A stretch of 64,000 bases of DNA from Micromonospora phytophila (GTDB lineage Bacteria > Actinomycetota > Actinomycetes > Mycobacteriales > Micromonosporaceae), in the NCBI RefSeq assembly GCF_023656545.1, contig NZ_JAMOKF010000003.1, positions 18,842 through 82,841 of the forward strand, written 5' to 3'. Positions within the stretch are counted from its first letter, which is position 1. The number at the start of each line of letters is the position of its first letter. Positions 60,260 to 64,000 of this stretch are shown here, one piece after another. The notes under the pieces are model-generated. The model was not told where the DNA came from, ran no database searches, and was given only the letters and a program-made list of their open reading frames with translations. A program made the translations under genes and the position numbers.

Positions 60260-61414
60260 ATGATCGACAAAACACCAGCCAGTACTGCGTTCGCTCTCGG
60301 TGGCGCTCCTGATCACGGCGGGCCGGATTCAGGAAAAGGTGATGCGCGAGACCGGCGAAGGTTTCTTGCTGGCGCCGCAGCGCTGACGGGCGGCGCCCTG
60401 CTCGGGCCCGCCGTGAATGTGACGACTCCCGCAGGCGCTGCGCCGACGAGCGGGTCGGCACTGGCTGATGATCCAAAGGCGTTGCGCACGCCGGATGAGC
60501 GGTTCGCTCATCTGCCGGATTATCCGTTCAAGCCGAATTACGCCCGGATCAAGCTCGGCGATGGTTCCGGTGCCGAACTGCGGATGCACTACCTCGACGA
60601 ACGGCCGCGTGATCCGGCGAAGGCGTCCGGGGAGACTGTCCTGCTGTTGCACGGCAATCCTTCCTGGAGCTATCTCTACCGGCACGTCATCCCGCCCCTG
60701 GTGGCGGCGGGACACCGCTGTGTAGCCCCGGACCTTGTCGGATTCGGCAAGTCCGACAAGGTCGTGGACCGTTTCGCGTACACCTGGCAGAGTCACGTGG
60801 AGTGGCTGCGCGAAGCCGTGTTCGATCGCCTTGACCTGCGTGATGTAACTATGGTGTGCCATGACTGGGGCGGCATGGTGGGGCTGCTTCTATTGGCGCA
60901 GCATCCGGACCGTTTCCGGCGCGTTGTCGCCTCGAACACCGGACTGAGGGAAGGGGGCGGGGATCTCGGCCCGGGCTGGGAGCATCTCGCGAAGTGGGTG
61001 CAGTTCACCCAACGGACCAAACAGCTCGAGCCAGGACAGATTGTCGATGGCTTCTCCCTCACCCATCTCGATCCCGCTGTGCAGGCCGCCTACAACGCGC
61101 CCTACCCTGACGACAGGTACCTGCATGGTGTCCGCCGGTTCGCCGCGATCATCCCCATCACGGAAAACGACGAGGCGAACCCAGCGATCAGAGCTGCCTG
61201 GAAGGTGCTGGAAAGTCTCCAGACGCCGTTCCTATGCGCATTCAGCGCCGAGGACCATGTCACCCGGGGTGACCATACGTCCCTGAGTGGGCGTATCCCG
61301 GGCGCTCAAGGCCAGCCCCACACCGCCATCGCTGACGCCGCCCACTTCGTTCAAGAGGACCAGGCGGCTGAGTTCGCCCAGGTTGTCGCCGATTTCATTA
61401 GCTTGACTAGCTAG
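60260..61414 (+). CDS. Tat-exported haloalkane-dehalogenase-like alpha/beta hydrolase
   Basis: 384 aa from the ATG at 60260 (GAGG upstream). A twin-arginine signal (RRRFL at residues 32-36, hydrophobic stretch to about 58, cleavage near AGA-AP at 60) precedes the hydrolase. The catalytic domain has HGNPSWSYLYR (oxyanion and halide-binding Asn), the nucleophile Asp202 in HDWGG with the halide-binding Trp, and the base His362 in DAAHFVQED. An aspartate nucleophile in HDWGG is the hallmark of haloalkane dehalogenases, as opposed to Ser esterases. It probably works outside the membrane. Activity on a real substrate is not shown. Confidence 0.88.
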   Translation: MIDKTPASTAFALGGAPDHGGPDSGKGDARDRRRFLAGAAALTGGALLGPAVNVTTPAGAAPTSGSALADDPKALRTPDERFAHLPDYPFKPNYARIKLGDGSGAELRMHYLDERPRDPAKASGETVLLLHGNPSWSYLYRHVIPPLVAAGHRCVAPDLVGFGKSDKVVDRFAYTWQSHVEWLREAVFDRLDLRDVTMVCHDWGGMVGLLLLAQHPDRFRRVVASNTGLREGGGDLGPGWEHLAKWVQFTQRTKQLEPGQIVDGFSLTHLDPAVQAAYNAPYPDDRYLHGVRRFAAIIPITENDEANPAIRAAWKVLESLQTPFLCAFSAEDHVTRGDHTSLSGRIPGAQGQPHTAIADAAHFVQEDQAAEFAQVVADFISLTS

Positions 61415-61450
61415 TCGGTTACTTCGCGCAGCAACGAATTGCGTGCGCGA
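61405..61450 (+). terminator. Stem-loops at the end of the dehalogenase gene
   Basis: GACTAGCTAGTC (61405-61416) is a perfect palindrome over the stop codon; 8 bases later TCGCGCAGCAA pairs with TTGCGTGCGCGA (61424-61450, one bulge). No T-run follows, so termination is plausible rather than certain. The 61451-61690 stretch beyond shows no gene. Confidence 0.45.
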
Positions 61451-61748
61451 TTGCCGATCGAAGCGAAATGCCGTGAGGGGGCGGCCCACGGGCCGGCCAG
61501 GATGGCCTTTCCACACGGGCCCGGCGGGCCGCCTCCTGCCCAGGTCGCGGCGCCAATAACTGTTGTCTCCTGACGCGACAACTCAGGCGCACGACAACTC
61601 ACGCTGCCATCCACGCCTGATAGACGCGGAGCGGCTCTGGTGATCGAGCTGGGTGATTCGAGATTCCAAGCACCGGGCGGCCATCTCCCGGTGATGATCA
61701 GGCTAAGGGTCGGGTGGCCGGAGGGAGTCTCACCCTCCGGCTCCCACA

Positions 61749-61782
61749 GGACCGTGCGTAACGATCTCTCGTTACACGGCTC
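61749..61782 (-). ncRNA. Group II intron domain V (second intron remnant)
   Basis: A 34-base hairpin on the reverse strand, GAGCCGTGTAACGAG then AGATCGTTACGCACGGTCC. It is followed by a GGAGCCGGAGGG/CCCTCCGGCC stem that fits domain VI. The maturase stop codon lies inside domain V, as in related actinobacterial introns. Intron type differs from the copy at 53.2 kb. Confidence 0.75.
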
Positions 61783-62056
61783 TTGTCATCCTGGTCACCA
61801 GAACGTCGGTGTCCATGTCCAGTGAGCGAAGAGCCTGGGGTGCTGGCGGGTGATGCGTTGCCAGCGCTCGTGGGCCTTCTTGAAACTTCTGGAGCCGTTT
61901 GAACTTCTTGCGGATCCGTCGCACCAGGTAGGCGTTGATGCGTCGCAGGAGGGGAAACAGCGCGGAGCGGTAGAAGGCCCCGTAGTACTGCAGCCAGCCG
62001 CGCACGACCGGGTTGGTCCGTTGCGCGAGTTCAGTGAAGGTCAAGTGCGTCCGCAT
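61772..62056 (-). pseudogene. Group II intron maturase C-terminal remnant
   Basis: 94 codons reading FTELAQRTNPVVRGWLQYYG, AFYRSALFPLLRRINAYLVR and MDTDVLVTRMTRAV with a stop at 61772. FxELxxRxNPxVRGWxxYYGxFYxSAL is the maturase (domain X) ending of group II intron proteins. The reverse transcriptase is absent; the break lies near 62056, beside the IS110 remnant. A frameshift in the middle is likely (KFQEGPRALATHHP replaces the usual basic helix). Confidence 0.8.
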
Positions 62057-62175
62057 GTGAAGCCGCCAGGAGCGGACTTCTCCGCTGATCTTCTTCAGGG
62101 CGTCCTTGCTGATCGCGGGCTACCTATTGACTGGTGCTACGACCGCAGCCAGGCCAGGCTTGGTCGAGGTGACCG

Positions 62176-63313
62176 GTGGGGTCGCTCTCATCGCGGCTGC
62201 CCACCGCAGGTTCGCGGGAGAAGGCGCTCGGGCAGGGCCGGTTCGGCACCGACCGCGACGGCTACCAGGCCATGCTCGCCGCCGGCCGCAAGCACAAGGA
62301 CCGCCTGTGGGCGGTCGAGGGCTGCAACGGCATCGGCCGGCACGTCGCTCAACGCCTGGTCGCCGACGGCGAGACAGTCGTGGACGTGCCCGCGAAGCTG
62401 TCCGCCCGCGCCCGCGTGTTCGCCACCGGCCAGGGCCGCACGACCGACCCGGTCGACGCCCGCAGCGTCGCCGTGGTCGCCCTGCGCACCGAAGGCCTGC
62501 GACAGGTCGTCACCGACGACACCACGGTCGCGTTACGGCTGCTCGTCGACCGCCGTGACCAACTCGGCCGCGCCCGCACCGACGTGGTCTCCCGGCCGCA
62601 CCACCTGCTACTCGAACTGGTGCCCGGCGGCGCGAAAAAGGACCTGTCCGCCCAGCAGGCCCGCGCCCTGCTGGGCACCGTGCGCCCACGCGACGTGGTC
62701 GGCAAGACCCGCCGCCGGCTGGCCTCCGAGCTGATCGGCGAACTCGTCGTCATCGACAAGAAAATCAAAACCGCGAAACAGGAACTCACCGACCTGGTCA
62801 ACAGCACCGGAAGCCGGCTGATGGACCTGACCGACATCGGACCGTCCGGCGCCGCCCGCCTGACCGGGCGACATCAGCGACATCGCCCGGTTCACCAGCC
62901 GCGCCCACTTCGCCTCGTGAAACGGCACCGCACCGATCGACGCCTCGTCCGGCGACCAGAACCGGCACCGCCTCTCCAGAGCCGGGAACCGGCGCATCAA
63001 CCGCGCGCTGCACATCACGGCCATCGTCAAACTGCGCCATGACACCGAAGGCCGCCGCTACTACCGGCGCAGACTAACCGCGGGCAAAACCCCGATGGAA
63101 GCCCTACGGGCACTGAAGCGGCGGCTGTCCGACATCGCCTATCGGCAGATGCTCGCCGACGCGAAGCCGGTCAGGACGGGTCCGGGAGGACACACGGGGG
63201 CGACTCTAAAATCCAGCGCGGCCGACCTGAACCCCGAGATCGACACTTCGGAAAAGTCACTTCCCGGACCCGCCACACCCCAGCCTAGAACATCCCTCTT
63301 GATCATCACTTGA
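62176..63313 (+). pseudogene. IS110-family transposase, 5-prime truncated and frameshifted
   Basis: Reads EKALGQGRFGTDRDGYQAML, WAVEGCNGIGRHVAQRLVAD, DVPAKLSARARVFATGQGRT-DPVDARS (DEDD domain motif) and LVDRRDQLGRARTDVVSRPH; a one-base shift near 62865 moves the text to DIARFTSRAHFASWNGTAPI, SRAGNRRINRALHITAIVKL and EALRALKRRLSDIAYRQMLA (transposase_20 domain with the catalytic Ser region). The first 30 or so residues are replaced by foreign sequence. All other parts remain. Confidence 0.88.
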
Positions 63314-63552
63314 TGACACACAGAGGCGCTCTCGAGCCTCTGCCGCCTAAGGCGACGCCCGGCGCGCGCGGGCCAAATGAGAGCCGAACGACCAGCGTGG
63401 GCAGCCGATGCGAGAGCGGTGGGCCGAGCGTCTGACCGAGCCTCACCAGGCGGCGGTCATGGAGAAAGGTCAACAAGTAGCCGATGTGTGGGCGTTGCGA
63501 CCAGCGGCCGGCAGTGGCGGAGAAGCCGCGGCTCGCGGCCGGGCTGGCCGGC
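63314..63552. other. Short gene-free stretch between IS110 remnant and phzF
   Basis: 240 bases with no convincing frame. It lies downstream of both converging units. CTCGAGCCTCTGCCGCCTAA has no repeat partner that I can see. Confidence 0.4.
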
Positions 63553-64000
63553 TCAGAGGGTGCCGGTGCGGGTTATCGTCGCAGCGCCGCCTACCAGAAT
63601 CCTCGGACCGGTCGGGCTCTGGCGGGTGGAGGCGGTGATGGTGGCGGGGTTGCCGAGAGCGTCGCCCATGTCGACGCTGAGGTCGGTGACGCCGCGGTCG
63701 GCTAGGTGGGCGGCGAGGCAGGCGGTGCTGTTGGCGTTGGCGATGTCCTCGGGGACGCCGATCGAGGGGGCGAACATACGTGCCATGACGCGGCCGGAGC
63801 TCGTCGGCGCCGAGTGGACGTAGCAGCCGAGTAACCCGAGCTGGTCGCAGGCCGCGCGGAGCCGGTTGAGGTCGGGGGCGAGAGCTGCGACGGCTTCGGG
63901 CGTGGCAACCGGGACCAGCATCCGAGCCCGGCCCAGCGAGGCGACGCAGGCGCCGGGGGCGAGCACGTCGGGGCCAACGCCGAGGGCGGCGAGCACGAGA
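63553..64000 (-). CDS. PhzF-family isomerase, partial (5-prime end beyond right edge)
   Basis: The reverse frame is open from the window edge to a stop at 63553; about 149 residues are visible: VLAALGVGPDVLAPGACVAS, ARMLVPVATPEAVAALAPDL, SGRVMARMFAPSIGVPEDIA, NANSTACLAAHLADRGV (glycine/alanine loop of the second lobe) and ending ITRTGTL. This is the C-terminal half of a PhzF protein (diaminopimelate-epimerase fold, trans-2,3-dihydro-3-hydroxyanthranilate isomerase relatives). Activity cannot be assigned. Confidence 0.85.
   Translation of the reverse strand, partial: LVLAALGVGPDVLAPGACVASLGRARMLVPVATPEAVAALAPDLNRLRAACDQLGLLGCYVHSAPTSSGRVMARMFAPSIGVPEDIANANSTACLAAHLADRGVTDLSVDMGDALGNPATITASTRQSPTGPRILVGGAATITRTGTL

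Overview
The window is very GC-rich DNA with dense GTG/ATG starts, 4-bp start/stop overlaps, an F420-type luciferase-like oxidoreductase, a mycothiol-type DinB protein, an ECF42 sigma factor and Tat/lipoprotein signals. This indicates an actinomycete, most plausibly Micromonosporaceae (inference from gene types; no rRNA or marker gene is present). I see no tRNA, rRNA or CRISPR array. The window looks like an accessory region: small metabolic gene/regulator pairs separated by a graveyard of broken mobile elements and gene tails.

Layout. 0-9 kb: partial MGT glycosyltransferase; DGPF/ECF42 sigma pair; DNA alkylation repair protein; an aromatic-degradation-like block (broken CoA ligase, DoxX, FAD hydroxylase, muconolactone-isomerase-like protein); NTF2-like protein; broken ECF sigma; WrbA with a terminator; tails of a serine recombinase and an MFS pump. 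9-18 kb: PadR/NTF2/LLM oxidoreductase unit, fused acetyl-CoA carboxylase CT subunits, ArsR regulator, VWA protein, an unrecognised 334-aa protein, an AAA_33 kinase and several gene tails. 18.5-25.8 kb: complete dipeptide-type ABC importer operon (SBP, two permeases, two ATPases) ending in a P1 peptidase, with a divergent TetR gene. 25.8-27.7 kb: head-to-head IS701-type composite bounded by CTAG. 27.7-46 kb: phosphoesterase/DinB, ArsR-like regulator, chitosanase remnant, and many divergent regulator/enzyme pairs (HxlR/quinone reductase, LysR/EamA, TetR/GNAT-NTF2 fusion, MerR/aldo-keto reductase, Rrf2/NIPSNAP), plus pepA-ridA-(broken phzF).

46-64 kb: DedA, a two-component system flanked by pieces of an IS982 element, MBL-fold hydrolase, an intact IS630 element inserted into the target duplication of an IS701 element that itself carries a deleted group II intron, MerR/MFS pair, two IS5-type wrecks, a monooxygenase-like small protein, a CMD-family protein, a Tat-exported haloalkane-dehalogenase-like hydrolase, a second group II intron tail, an IS110 wreck and a PhzF protein running off the right edge.

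Working picture: most intact units are one regulator plus one or two redox or transport genes with a visible dyad operator between them (PadR, HxlR, TetR, MerR twice, Rrf2). The most unusual structures are mobile-element architectures: the CTAG-bounded head-to-head IS701 composite, the IS630-in-IS701 nest, and an in-frame transposase/reverse-transcriptase chimera. I did not find a clear defence system or a complete natural-product cluster.
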